From: Polytrichum commune
Taxonomy: Eukaryota > Streptophyta > Polytrichopsida > Polytrichales > Polytrichaceae
Assembly: GCA_950295325.1 (NCBI GenBank)
Contig: OX485807.1
Location: 29,483,666 to 29,547,665 of the forward strand
Length of the DNA stretch: 64,000 nucleotides
Direction of reading: 5' to 3'
The notes beneath the pieces were generated by a model. The model did not search any database and was not told the DNA's origin. It saw nothing but the letters and a program-made list of their open reading frames with translations. Shown here one piece after another: positions 38,801 to 49,414 of the stretch (within the stretch, counting starts at the first letter, position 1; each line of letters starts with the position of its first letter). The position numbers and the translations under genes are program-made.

Positions 38801-41263
38801 CGGTTTTTCTCTATTAATTTGAGGTGTATTCCTTAAATTCCTCTAGAGTGAGCGGTAATTCTCCTGAAGTCTTGAACTTCAACCGCTTATTTCTCATACT
38901 CAGCTGATTCATCGGCAACCAATTGCTGGTTCTCCCCGATCATAGGCTTAGAGTATCTTGTGAGATGCTTAGAGTGTCTCCACTCATGGAGCCACAACCA
39001 GGCCTCTTGAGAGGCAAACTAGCATGGAATGTCCCACCCATAAGCTTCTATACTTTATATACTTTATATGTATCTAAAGGTGTCATTGTCCATTGATTTT
39101 GTCATAGAGGCACTCTCTTAGCTCATCAAGTATGGCGCATTGAAGGGTTCTCGAGAGAAGACGAACTCTGACATAATTGGCGGACAATGAAGTTTTGGGA
39201 TGTATGTGGACATTTGTTTGAGTGTGGCAAATTGATGTGGTCATGATAATTAGAGTGGTCTTCATGACTTGTCATGTTACAACAAATGTCCCATGCCAAA
39301 TGTCCCACCCCATCCCAGTGATTGCAAGATCTTTCACATGGGTTGGTGATGAAAAGTGTGTAGTCACATTAACATGCTCTGAACCAATAGAGAATTTCTA
39401 TATTCATTGGACGCTTCGAACTTTTTACGGCCAAAGTTGCGTCCTCATCCCAGCCGTAAGCCCATATATATATCTATCATAAATTCTCATCGGCCATCAA
39501 TTGTTAAGAGAGAAACAACCCTCTTAAAGCCATGCTCACTTGATTTTTAAAAGTAGGTAGGGACTTAGAGGATTGCTTCTCTCTAAATAGTTGATGGGCA
39601 ATAAAGATTTGGATAACACTTGGGCTTTGTGAATGGGAAGAGTATGCAAACTTTCTCCTCCAAACCTAGAAAGCCACTTTTAATTTCACAGTGGTTTTTT
39701 GTCTTAGTGCTATAAAGGGGACAGGGAGGGCAAAAGTGAAATAGGTAGATATTCCTGACTGAAGGTGGAAGTCATATTCATAGGCCATTATGTTGGCCTT
39801 ACAAACTCAATTAACCACAAGTTCACTTTCTGGGAGTGCAAGTTGTGTTTTCTTTGAAATTGTGAATCTTTCATGTTATTGATCTTTGACCATATGAGTC
39901 CACCAAACGAACTTTGACTTGACAATGGTGCAAAGGGTGTCCTAGGGCCACTTCACACACGAACCAAGAGCCGTGACCATGAAATTGTGAGAGCCCAAAA
40001 GAAAGTGTCCAAAGGCCGTCCCAAGACACCTCCAACATCTTGTAGTGTGGTCACAGACCCTCAAGTGTAGTGTGAAGTCACATGTGACCAGGCCCTCAAC
40101 CAAATGTTATTCCAATGAATCTTTATTCATGTGGGTCCTCACACATGATAAAACAGAATAAACCAACGGTTGTGAGCATTTGGAGTGCCATGTTCTCCCG
40201 GTTTTGTGTTAGGCCTACCTCCAAGAGGTGGTTTTTGAGAATAATCCAAGTGATCATCAAACATGATTCATTGGATGCCATGTAGGAATCCATGTAGACT
40301 TTACATCCACCTTGCATTCACATACTCCGTTGGTCCCTCAAGCGTAGTGTGAAGCGAACTTGGAATGGCTCCGCCATTTCTACTAGTGAGAGTGTTTGAA
40401 GTGTAATGATCATGGGATCTTAGTCTCGTGTGTGGAGCGGCCCTTAATTGGTGTTCGTCTGGCGAGGATTCCACATTTCTTTGATACCAGTAAGGTATGA
40501 TATTTGATAACATTTTCGTTTCTCATATCAGTCGGGGCTATATACCATTCACGAATCTTCAAACCTAGGGAAAATTGTTCCAATTATCAATTTGATAGAA
40601 AATGTGTTGACCAAAATGACAACTTGGATAATATAAGGATTCTCTTACCTTCTCATACCCATCAAATATCGAATTTTGACTGGCATCACAATGTTGATAA
40701 CTACAAGTAGGTTGTTTGATACCATTATTGATGTTGAGTATTGATACCATGCATTCACATGTCATATACCAGACCAACACTGGTTCTTAGCTTACTTTGA
40801 TGTTTGTTTCTATGACGAAGAAGTTGCAAGCCAAATTAGAAAGTTCTGGCATGTATAACCCTAATATATTTTTCTTCTTATTATTATTCTTCTCGATACC
40901 TCTACAGGTACGGCTTACTCCCATTTCACAAAAGAGTTGCCGTTGGTGATGGTGTTATCGGGCATCCTCCTTCTCGTTCCCGGAGGAATTGGAGTCCAAG
41001 GGGTGGCCGCAATGCTCAAGGGCGACGTGTCCTCCGGCATGGGCTTTGTATTTGATATGGTGGTTGTTTCATTGTCTCTCATTCTTGGGCTTCTTATAGC
41101 CAAGCTCGCACTCCCCCCCGCTTTACACTCGAGCCGATCGGGTGGCTATACGAAGAAAAACCTTCCCGAACTCATGGTTCAATCGTTTGTGGACACGCTT
41201 AGCGAAGACGCGGCCGAGGAGAGCGATGAGAGCGAGAGTGATCAAGAGGGTATGGCCATTTAA
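32816..41263 (+). CDS. Threonine/serine exporter (ThrE)-like membrane protein
   Basis: Homologous in plan to bacterial ThrE exporters and fungal Prm10-like proteins; the plant substrate is unknown. Seven exons: 32816-32993, 34171-34402, 35471-35691, 36122-36337, 36851-37052, 38452-38621, 40908-41263. They join in phase into 524 aa. The N-terminal 80 aa are hydrophilic and Ser/Thr-rich. The conserved cytosolic start is LHSYGSSSSRTE (aa 90-101), followed by VESDLDVDKLGHVDEL. Hydrophobic segments begin near aa 190, with the family blocks LPGMALTLGASE and VTGSASIMSG. The second membrane half follows, with LLLVPGGIGVQG. The tail is acidic (SEDAAEESDESESD). The start is the first ATG after an in-frame TAA. 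Exon 1 and its junction rest on phase and splice signals only. Intron 2 appears to be of the GC-AG type. Introns hold families D, G, C and F. Confidence 0.9.
33230..33565. repeat. Family-G element in ThrE-like intron 1
   Basis: Shares long blocks with the PIRL intron 3 copy: CTCCCATGCTTTGG, ACTCCCAACTACACCTTGT, ATGCACCTTATCCCTCCTTAT and the right end GGTTGTGTGTAAACGCCCC. The left end is eroded. Confidence 0.6.
33770..34000. repeat. Family-B element in ThrE-like intron 1
   Basis: Carries TTGAGTGGTATGTGGCTAGG, AAAGAGATTGGACTGTGAGC, GGCTCAATAGTCAACATAAT and GAATAAGATATTCATGTGAG. It stops before exon 2 at 34171. Confidence 0.6.
34403..35470 (+). other. Probable GC-AG intron of the ThrE-like gene
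   Basis: The frame needs a junction at AACAG|GCAAGC and TCACAG|GCAAGA. No GT donor nearby keeps both the conserved LLSFNGEG block and the reading phase. CAG|GCAAG fits the strong consensus of GC-AG introns, which are about 1% of plant introns. A decayed family-D element lies inside at about 34490-34715. Confidence 0.65.
37180..38320. repeat. Two inverted family-B copies in ThrE-like intron 5
   Basis: At about 37180-37400 and 38150-38370 the reverse of family-B blocks occurs: GTTGACTATTGAGCCTAGAA, GCACATAGCCCAATCTCTTT and ACCACACACCACTCAAATA. They lie in the intron between exon 5 (ends 37052) and exon 6 (starts 38452). Confidence 0.55.
38713..38945. mobile_element. hAT-type miniature element (family D) with exact 8-bp duplication
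   Basis: Starts CAGTGATTGGGGAGATTTTT and ends with the inverse of CTATGATCGGGGAGAACC. It is flanked on both sides by GCTTAGAG (38705-38712 and 38946-38953), an exact 8-bp target-site duplication as hAT transposases make. It lies in the last ThrE-like intron. 233 bp, non-coding. Confidence 0.85.
39946..40443. mobile_element. Foldback/Harbinger-like element (family C), copy 2
   Basis: Best-preserved copy: left end GGGCCACTTCACACACGAAC, right end the inverse of GGGCCGCTCCACACACGAG. Flanks are CTA and TTA. Each half is itself a foldback, since CTCAAGTGTAGTGTGAAGT near 40059 is an imperfect inverse of the terminus. It lies in the last ThrE-like intron. Confidence 0.7.
40449..40782. mobile_element. 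Family-F hAT-type element, inverted copy
   Basis: Ends ATACCAGACCAACACTGG and carries TTTGATACCATTATTGATG and GGTATGATATTTGATAAC. It sits a few bases from the family-C element and about 125 bp upstream of the last ThrE-like exon. Confidence 0.6.
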
Positions 41264-44020
41264 TCATACGATTCCTTGGCGGCTTTGTGATGTAAATTGC
41301 GAACAATCGGTTCAATCTTTGTAGCTCAAACATGGTGGTTAGATTCGAAAGTTTCTTGTTCCAAGTGCACGATTAAGGTATATGTGCCTATTGTGGGCGC
41401 TTCCAACTCTACATACCAATATGATCGTTGGATTAGGGAGCTGGAGAATGCATTCTATTAGCCTTTGTGAATGTGGGAGAATGTTGACGATAAATTTGTT
41501 ATCGGAATTTTTAGACTCCTAGGATCTCCGGTCAAAGCGCAGAGTGCATGATTTGTAGAGTGGTTGTGTGGGGATGCTCATTTTGAGGTTCACGTGTGTT
41601 TGGAATGGCACTTTACATGTGCCTGATGCAGGCGTCAGATTGTGTGAATTATCTATCACGTGTAAACGGATATGTCTTGTGTTTGAAACTTTTGTCTATG
41701 AGGAACTTGATGAAGACATGGAAGTGGTCTCAAAATGGCTATGAAATAAGACCTCACTACTTATACAATTGGATCCAGTTCCAAAGTGGTTGTGAATTTT
41801 TTCTAATCCTTGGCAACAAGTATCATGAACAAAAGTGCAAATGTTTGCTCCAAAGTTGTGTAAGTGTGCTTAAAATGGCATGATCACTTATCATAGACAC
41901 AATATCACACTATCACCAATGTATGTACCCTAAACTCTTATTAAAATCCTAAACTATCTAGTTTCACCAGGCAAGTGACTACACAAGGCACACATGCCTT
42001 GTAGGTTTGCCATTCACACAACCAAAAAGAAAAAGAAAAGACAATGTTGAGCCAGCGTTGGGCAATCCGACATGAATTTGAGCATGTTGGCCATACCATG
42101 CTCAAGAGTACCTTTGCATGCAAGGTGGTGTACATTGTCTACCTTGTGGTAGGTGGCTCTTGTTTTGTTTCATTCAACATAGTGAAGATCTCTTTCTAAG
42201 AAAACAAAGTCAATAATGACTCTTTCTATTGTAGGATAAACCATGTCTATGATTGTTTTACACGTTTCGATAATCGTATTCAAGGTTGAAAGTAAGAACA
42301 ATGCAGAACTTAAGGCCTCTTTACTCAAGAATCGTCCTAACTAAGATTCCGAGGTAAGATAATTGGTGGAGTCTGTGGCCACCGTCTCATGACTAGGAAA
42401 GTTAGTCTCCTTCCTCACGCAATCAAGCATGCTCAATGTTCACTTGATTTGGGTTGCAAAAAACACCGACAAAGTTTACGGAAAAATTGGTATGAAGATT
42501 CTCCACGTGTACTGAGTATATGTGTACATCTTCTCAATCTTTGACTCAACTCTGCTTTCATAACATGACTTGGATGGAGTCATAGATTATTTGTAGCATT
42601 CTTTCAAAGGCAATCCATGACATAGCATGTCCGTGTCACCTGCAAATCCATAGCATTGACCATCTCGAATCTCATTGATGTGTTATATCCTCATTAAACA
42701 TGAGCATGCTAATTATATATTGTAGCATGCTTGCTATCCCCACGACTTGGTAATCGCTACGTTTGATATCATACATGTGTTGCCCTGCTCTTCGTTGTAA
42801 CATAGTTCCTCATGCTACTACCTGATATGAAGCATGGCTCCCTGTGTATAATATCTGGTCCATAGCCAATTTTGGAACAGGTCTCATCAATGTATTGTGT
42901 CGCGATTGGCTTAGAACATGCTTAACATGTTGTAGCCAACACCCTTTGGACCAAGTAGGTGTTAGGTAGCAACGGCTATCATATGTCATTTGAATTTACT
43001 TCAGCGGGATTCCAACACAAGGACAAGAGTTTGTTGTCCTAGCATTTTCTCAAAAAACAATCCATGAAATTGCATGATGTCGGTGCCGCTTGCAAATCCA
43101 TAGCTAATTTTTATATAGGTTTTGTCGACATGTCACAATTGACTCAAAAAACACATAACACCCCGTCATCAACGCCCTTTGTACCATGTAGCACTTCGTT
43201 GTACATCTAAGTTAGTTTGGCCCACACTACTCATCACGGATGACCCACAAGAATAGTTTTGCACTCACTAGCTCACAACTAGAAAAAGTGACACTTGTTG
43301 TGATTGTTATATGACAGGTTGTGGAGGTCAGTTAATTAACATGGTGCCAACATCAATTTTAATTCGTCACACTAAATCATGTTTATAGTGTAGCTACCAC
43401 AAGTCATTAGCCCAAACAACTTGTTCCTATCATACGGCTATGTCCAATGTTAGTATGGAATTTCACACAGCTCATGTGAATGGAGTGCGACAAACTTCAA
43501 CTACAATTGTTAGCCATGCTCATCTAGTCCTTAGTGCTCACCATCTCAGTTCTCACTGATGTGTCGTGTCTTCATTGGACATGAACACAACGAATACATA
43601 CCGTAACAAACAATCCTCACGACATGGTGAATGCTACACTCAATATCATACAGGTGTCCCCCAGCTATGTACAATCCATCTTATCTTTGCCAAAGAGCAA
43701 ATTATGTCATTGTGAGGGGACTCTTACTTCTTGGTGTGGATATCATTTGCATCGCAAATCAAGCTAACCCTAAAACACCCACATGCATAATACGGAAAAG
43801 TTTAGCTCTATCAATCGCTATCACCTAGCCTATTTGCTCTCCTATTGTGCGTAGGAACCTTCGCAGTATTATGCATGGCATTATCTTCCATGCCCATTTC
43901 ATAAACTTTTCCTCCGTCTTATATTTCACGAGGTTTAAGATAACAAGCCATCAACTCACAACTCAAATAGAATTCTTGATTCTCTCTTGGAGAATTCCTT
44001 AATGCATTTGATTTGTGATT
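41264..44020. other. Downstream flank of the ThrE-like gene
   Basis: The start probably holds the ThrE-like 3' UTR. A family-B end fragment (TAAGGTATATGTGCCTATTG) occurs at 41375. From about 42600 to 43700 phrases such as GCAAATCCATAGC and CATTGATGTGT recur two or three times at 450-900 bp spacing, suggesting old duplicated sequence. No ORF with a recognisable motif. Confidence 0.4.
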
Positions 44021-44350
44021 TTCGTTTATCCAAAATGTGCAAAAGCTTCATTATAAAATTTGAATAAGAGTAAATTTTTTTTGAAATTTATAAAATTCAA
44101 CTCTTTGAAATTTATTGAAAATATATAATTGTTTTAAAATTATGTTGGATTTTAAAAAATAAAATTTGGAAATTTATTTTAAAAAATAACTATTTGAATT
44201 TTTAAATTGTTTGAATTGTATTTTTTGAATAAAATTTTAAAATCTATTAAGGAATAAATCTTTGAATTTTAAAAAGAATATTTTGAAATTTCTTATTGCA
44301 AATTTAAATTAATTTAAAAATTAAATGTTTGTAATTTGTTTTAAATTTTA
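44020..44350. other. Extremely A+T-rich tract beside the tRNA
   Basis: About 330 bp made almost only of A and T, rich in AAATTT and TTTTAAA words, with no ORF or exact repeat unit. It ends about 20 bp before the tRNA-Lys terminator. Confidence 0.7.
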
Positions 44351-44366
44351 AACGAAGTTGCTATTG

Positions 44367-44372
44367 AAAAAA
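44367..44372 (-). terminator. RNA polymerase III terminator of tRNA-Lys
   Basis: A run of six T on the minus strand starts two bases after the tRNA discriminator base, the normal spacing for a Pol III stop. Confidence 0.85.
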
Positions 44373-44373
44373 C

Positions 44374-44446
44374 CGCCGGCCGTGGGATTCGAACCCACGA
44401 CCACGTGGTTAAAAGCCACGCGCTCTACCAACTGAGCTAGGCCGGC
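44374..44446 (-). tRNA. tRNA-Lys (anticodon UUU)
   Basis: The 73-base sequence folds as a full cloverleaf: acceptor GCCGGCC/GGCCGGC, D-arm GCTCAGTTGGTAGAGC, anticodon stem CGTGG/CCACG around loop CTTTTAA with anticodon TTT, and T-arm GTGGG-TTCGAAT-CCCAC. The discriminator is G. There is no intron and no encoded CCA. The internal A box (TAGCTCAGTTGG) and B box (GGTTCGAATCC) are intact, so it should be transcribed. It differs from the typical plant tRNA-Lys(UUU) mainly in compensated acceptor-stem bases. Confidence 0.97.
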
Positions 44447-45660
44447 TTTCACATTGGTAATCGTTCATTTTTGTTATTTATTCCTTTTTTTGATAATCCT
44501 CTGATTAGGAGCTTTCTTACTGTGACATAAGAATGCGTGATAGTGAGACAGAGTTTTGAATGAACAACTTTATGAACGGTAGAGGGACAATATGTGAATA
44601 TTTCTCTAAGCTACACCAAACGTGTCAAGTTAGGTAGTGTGGATCAAAGTATTTGCAAAGATTGCATGCTATTTTCAACTAGGCAGGTTCGCCATGTATG
44701 AATTAAAGATTCTGTGTGATATAAACTACTGCATTGCCAAGTAAAGCACTTACAGTCCACATTAGTTTTGTTTCCCACATCTTTACGTGGCTAGATTTCG
44801 ATGTCAAGGATTGTCTTTGTGAAACTGAAACTGACTGCACCTGGTGGATGGCATTGACTCCTATCAGCAGCACACACAGAGGAAAGCCACTTAAACAGAA
44901 ATGAAAAGGTATCCCTGGATGAAACCTTACTCACATGTCTCTTCAAGAAATTAGTGTTTGGCATCGTCCTCCGTGCACATCCTGTTTCTCTCTGCTTGAT
45001 CTTCTGATCACTTCCTTCAAGCCATGCAGAGCTACAGATTCTCTTGATTTGAAGAAGAGATCAAGGAACTGCAATGCCATACAATGCACTAAAGCAACAC
45101 GCTACGGCTGGAAAGAGTTCAAGAGTATCCTGAGACCTATTCGCTTACCAAATGTACTTCTCAATGGCACTAGGCACCGTAACAATTCTCTGTTCCTGTA
45201 AATTCCACAATAGCTGAATTAGAATCAATTTTTTTTCTGAATCTAACTAACCACGCTTAAACACGAACTATCATCTCCGTCTCCGCCATTACTGTTGCTC
45301 TCAAGTAAGAATGATCGATCAAGACATCAGATTTTCTGCAGTAAACTATGGAACAGAGGTACACAAGAAGCTGACGAACAAGAGTCAAGGTTACCTCACA
45401 CATCATCGCTAGTACTTACCAAACTGCACAAAGCCAAAAGCACTACTGCGATCAGTGCTGCGGCAATCGCACACAACAATTGGTGCTCGAGCACTTGCTA
45501 CTCGACCCTAATAAATTCTGCATGGCAGCTTCCTAGAGAAGTTCGTCTCCTTCTATATCGCTTCATCCGCATTCTATATGGAGCTCATATATTCATTCAT
45601 CCATCACCTCATTCATTTATTCATCCATGCTTCCTGGTGGGACCAATTATGATGGATAAC
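44447..45660. other. Intergenic DNA 5' of the tRNA
   Basis: ORFs at 44935-45201 and 45295-45681 lack any recognisable domain or supporting splice structure. No terminal repeats found. I see nothing that can be called. Confidence 0.4.
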
Positions 45661-46060
45661 TACACTAAATATGATATTTAGTGTTACCACTTGCACTTGT
45701 CTTACTCAATACTAATTGTAAACCCCAATATAGTGTCACCAACACTAAATGCTAACCCAACATTATGTGTCATTCCTTGTAAAACTTTGGGGGATTATAC
45801 ATTTACAGTGTTGCAATTACTGTCACTTACCGAGTGATTTTTCATCCAAAATTCAATCATCCATGACAATATTTCATCACAAGTTGCTGACAAGAGAAGG
45901 AAGAGTTTTGGCCAATAGATGAACTCATCCATCATCCATGAAGAAGAAGAACTCCGGTCTCCGGAAGAGGCCGGAGTGAATAAAGTGTATGTTCGTAGAA
46001 CATCCTAGGCCATGCCTTATGGCAGTGGCGTTAGATGTCATCATCCATGACAACATTGTT
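45661..46060. mobile_element. Family-A dispersed repeat, copy 2, with an insertion
   Basis: Begins TACACTAAATATGATATTTA and follows the 23450 copy block by block (ACCAACACTAAATGCTAACC, ATGTGTCATTCCTTGTAAA, CAATTACTGTCACTTACC). Near its right end it is interrupted at 45942-46037 by a small retroposed insertion, after which the family-A text resumes with CATGACAACATTG. Confidence 0.7.
45942..46037 (-). mobile_element. 96-bp retroposed copy of the TTC-tailed element
   Basis: Flanked by a 12-bp duplication, CATCATCCATGA (45930-45941 and 46038-46049). Read on the minus strand it carries CGAACATACACTTTATTCAC, a stem-loop, and ends in (TTC)n. These are the 3'-end features of the non-LTR element at 47811. 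The uninterrupted family-A copy at 23715 shows the empty site. It is either an extreme 5' truncation or a very short SINE. Confidence 0.75.
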
Positions 46061-46966
46061 ATGCCAGTCTCATAGATCGACATAACATGACCAGATTTCG
46101 GAATAAGCTTGCCACGTGTCGATGTCACATTGATTGGACCCAAAAAAATATCCACGTGGAAATTTAGGGTTTCACTCAGCCCAAGTCTACAGTAGTTAAA
46201 TGTAATTTGAGGTGATTGGCCGGGGGTTCACTCATCAAAGTTCAAATGGTTAAGTTACATTATGGAAACTTAAGGTGTTAAAGACGGGCCCTCAGTCCTA
46301 CACTCCAAACAATGTGCTCTGGGTGTGAGGCTCTTGATGGATTAAGTGCTAATAGAGAATTAGAGTGACTTTCGGAATAAGTGTGAGTCTACATAGGGAT
46401 ACAATACAGTATTTATGAACAAATCGCCCTATCATAGGTTTGTGGTTAATTCCTCTATAAGTTCAACTTGGGGCTTAACAATCTCAAGCCTAAAGGTTGG
46501 CAAAGCTCAATCTTGGTTGCAAGTTTTCATATATTGTGAGTGTTGGACATTGGCATATGTATTTTTGAATAACTCAAAAACTATCAAATGTGGGCATCAA
46601 AGTTTCACATGCCCTCCTAATTGTTTTGGAACCAATCATTGCTCAATGCCCAACCATGGGACTTTCTAGAACATGGTGTCATGTGCTTGAAGCCATCGTG
46701 CCATTTTAATCCCTATTAAACCCTAACTTCCATAATGTCACTCCCTCTCTTATATCCCCAAACCCTAGGGAAACGAATGTGCTCAGTTCAAATCTCCCTC
46801 CTTATTGTCATATTTTCCTCTCATATATCATGGGTTCTGACATTAAAATGATCCACCAAATATTTCAACCACATGCTCAAACGCATCACGTTCTCATCAT
46901 TGTCAATATTATTGTTATTGCAATGTTGACTTTGTACGATTCCCCTAACGTCATACACTACACTAA

Positions 46967-47335
46967 GGGCCGGTTTACACTACGGTGGAGAAGTCCACCG
47001 GTCATGAAAAAAAGGGCGTTTCTCAATTGTGATTGGTTGAAAATGCAACTCTTGACCGGTGGGTGTTTAGGTGAAGAAAACAATGGTGGTGAACTTTTCT
47101 CATGGATGATAAAATGACATGGCCGCCTACATGGCGGCACTTTTTGGAGTTGGGCTACTCCGGAGGAGGAGTTTCTTGTCCGGCCTCAAGAGGCCGGAGA
47201 AGCCCAACTCAATAAAAATATTTTATTGCCTTTAATTCTTCTCCGGCACATCCACCATTTGCCCCATATAACCATGTCTTGGCCAAGCATTCTTGACCGA
47301 CCGGAGGCCTTCTCCACCGTAGTGTAAACCGGCCC
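46967..47335. mobile_element. Harbinger/Tourist-type miniature element
   Basis: Terminal inverted repeats of 27 bp match perfectly, beginning GGGCCGGTTTACACTACGG. TAA flanks both sides (46964-46966 and 47336-47338), the 3-bp TWA-type target duplication of PIF/Harbinger. The 369-bp body has no transposase. A second internal palindrome, CCGGCCTC-AAGAGGCCGG, lies near 47180. Confidence 0.88.
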
Positions 47336-47810
47336 TAAATCTCTATATCACTCGTCCATGTTAACATTGCAGAGCTCCTTAAATATCGAGTGCACTTTGA
47401 TTGCCATAGATGTGATATTAGGGAGGTTAGAGTGTTTATGGTACGAAGACATAGTTCGATTCTTGCATGCGCTTGTGTGTGCACATTGATTGGCCACTGT
47501 ACATTGGCTAGGGCTACATCTGTCCTTGGGCTGATATGATGTTCATCTTTCAAGTAGGTGAATTACAACCTAGGCACCTTGGATTGTATCGTTATTCTTG
47601 TACCCAATTTAGATGATTTGTACCCGCGTGTTTAATGTCACCCATGTATGACTAACTTAGAGCCCTTCCATATGCGACCTCGTAGTAGATGGAAATGATA
47701 AAGACATAACAAAGAGGATGACTTTGTATCAAGGCCCACTTGGAGTTATGTTGGTTATAAGATGGCAAAGAAGATGTAGTTGTGGCCATGTCCATATGGG
47801 GAATGGTCCA

Positions 47811-49414
47811 CCCCCCCGGATACTCCTGTCAACCCTAACAAAAAGTGGTCCAAATTAACTTACCCCGATACCCCCATACTCAATGTATCACCTATACCTC
47901 AACTACCGGACTACCAAACTAACTTACCATTGAAATACCATCCACAATTTAGTTATTACACCAATGGCTCATTCAAAGAACCCAAACTAATCTCTACCGG
48001 AGTATGGAGGAAAGAAATGGCAGGATATGGTATCTATAGCCCTAAAGGACTAAGTATAGCCGAAAGGCTATATGGACACCATAATATCCTCAGAGCAGAA
48101 ATGATGGCTATACATAAAACATTGTGAATTATCAACGACCAATATCCAAATGAGCCCGCATATATATTCACCGATAGCCTCAATGTCCTATACCTACTAA
48201 ACACACAAATCAAACACCCCACACTACACAATAGTCACCCAGACCAAGTCACACTTGCCTCCATGGTAAATTTACTCCAAAAACGCTCTCAACCAACTAC
48301 ATTATACAAAGTTAGAGCACATGTCAACATAGACGGCAACGAACAAGCAGATAAATTAGCAAAAGAAGGACTGGACCTTACCCATAGAAATGCCATACAC
48401 CCACACGAACACGCTCATGCCACACCTTACTACTATCAAAAAGACAAATGGCCCTCCATGATAGACATGCCAGACAAGGGCCCAATCATATTCCTAGAAA
48501 AACAAATCAAAAAATATGATAGAACAAACAACTTAGAAAACATGGCCGCACAAGCCCCTAATATTTGGAAATGGATAGGCAATGAACACATTGACAAGGA
48601 ACTTTCTAATGAATTCTAGAATAACCCTACTATTACGGACAAACAGAAGTCATGTCTTATCAAATTTCGTACAGGAACTTACATGGGCCAAGCCAGAAAA
48701 CAACTCTTCTTTGGTAGACAAAGATTCCCCACCATCACCTGTCCCATCTGTAACTCATACGAACCTGACACATGGCTACATGTACTACTCACATGTAGGC
48801 AACAACATATTCACTCTCTACACGTAAAAAGACATAACAAAGCAGTATGGGAAATAAGGAAATTACTAATCTCATCTGAAAAATCCCGATGCTACACCCT
48901 TATGAACGCTGGCACCTTTAATGACAACCCCCAAGAAAACACCGTCCCTAACTGGTTATTACCCTGCACATGTGGAACCCAAAGATGTCACTACAACTCC
49001 CGTTTTAAACCTGACATTCTTTGCGTTAAAGGACTACCATATCAAAATACACCCCCCACAAATGTAGACCAAACAATTACCATACAATTCATTGAATTCA
49101 CATACTGTAATGATAGATTTTCACCAGCAACTCTAGAAGCCAAAACTAACAAATACCAACCACTAATAGAAAGCATTGCTGCCCTAGGTTGGAAAACCGA
49201 CCCGCTTATTGTTATTACAGCAGGCGCCAGAGCCGCAACACACATCCCATCAATGAAACTATTGGAAGACAAATTTAAAATACCTATGTCATCCATCCGA
49301 AATACCTTCAAAAACATTAATACCATTGCGATACAATACGCCATGTCCATCTTGCTCCACAAAAGAAGACTTGAAAATCACCAACCTCTACCTCAAATAC
49401 AAGACCCCCCCTAA
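47811..49414 (+). pseudogene. Retrotransposon polyprotein C-terminus: RNase H, CCHC, RLE-like endonuclease
   Basis: One reading frame runs through the whole region, broken only by TGA at 48125-48127 and TAG at 48617-48619. RNase H: YTNGS (47957-47971), E in ILRAEMMAI, D in FTDSLNVL and D in GNEQADKLAKEG. The first catalytic Asp is Asn here (codon 47963-47965). A CX2CX9HX4C motif (CPIC...HVLLTC, from 48740) follows. Then FKPDILCVKG (PD at 49010-49015), IQFIEFTY (E at 49094-49096) and AKTNKYQPL resemble the PD-x(n)-D/E...K-x2-KY pattern of restriction-like endonucleases in R2-type elements. PD-to-E spacing (26 residues) is longer than usual. Extra cysteines (PCTCGTQRCH) precede it. The copy is inactive. 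The RNase H and CCHC calls are firm; the endonuclease call is inference. Confidence 0.75.

Noticed and set aside
46415-46669. 84-codon plus-strand ORF with several cysteines (CPPNCFGTNHC)
   Set aside because: No zinc-finger spacing that I recognise and no neighbouring retroelement domain in frame.
48683-49414. Treating the 243-codon ORF as a host gene
   Set aside because: It is in frame with the RNase H region upstream across a single TAG and lies inside one target-site duplication, so it belongs to the retroelement.
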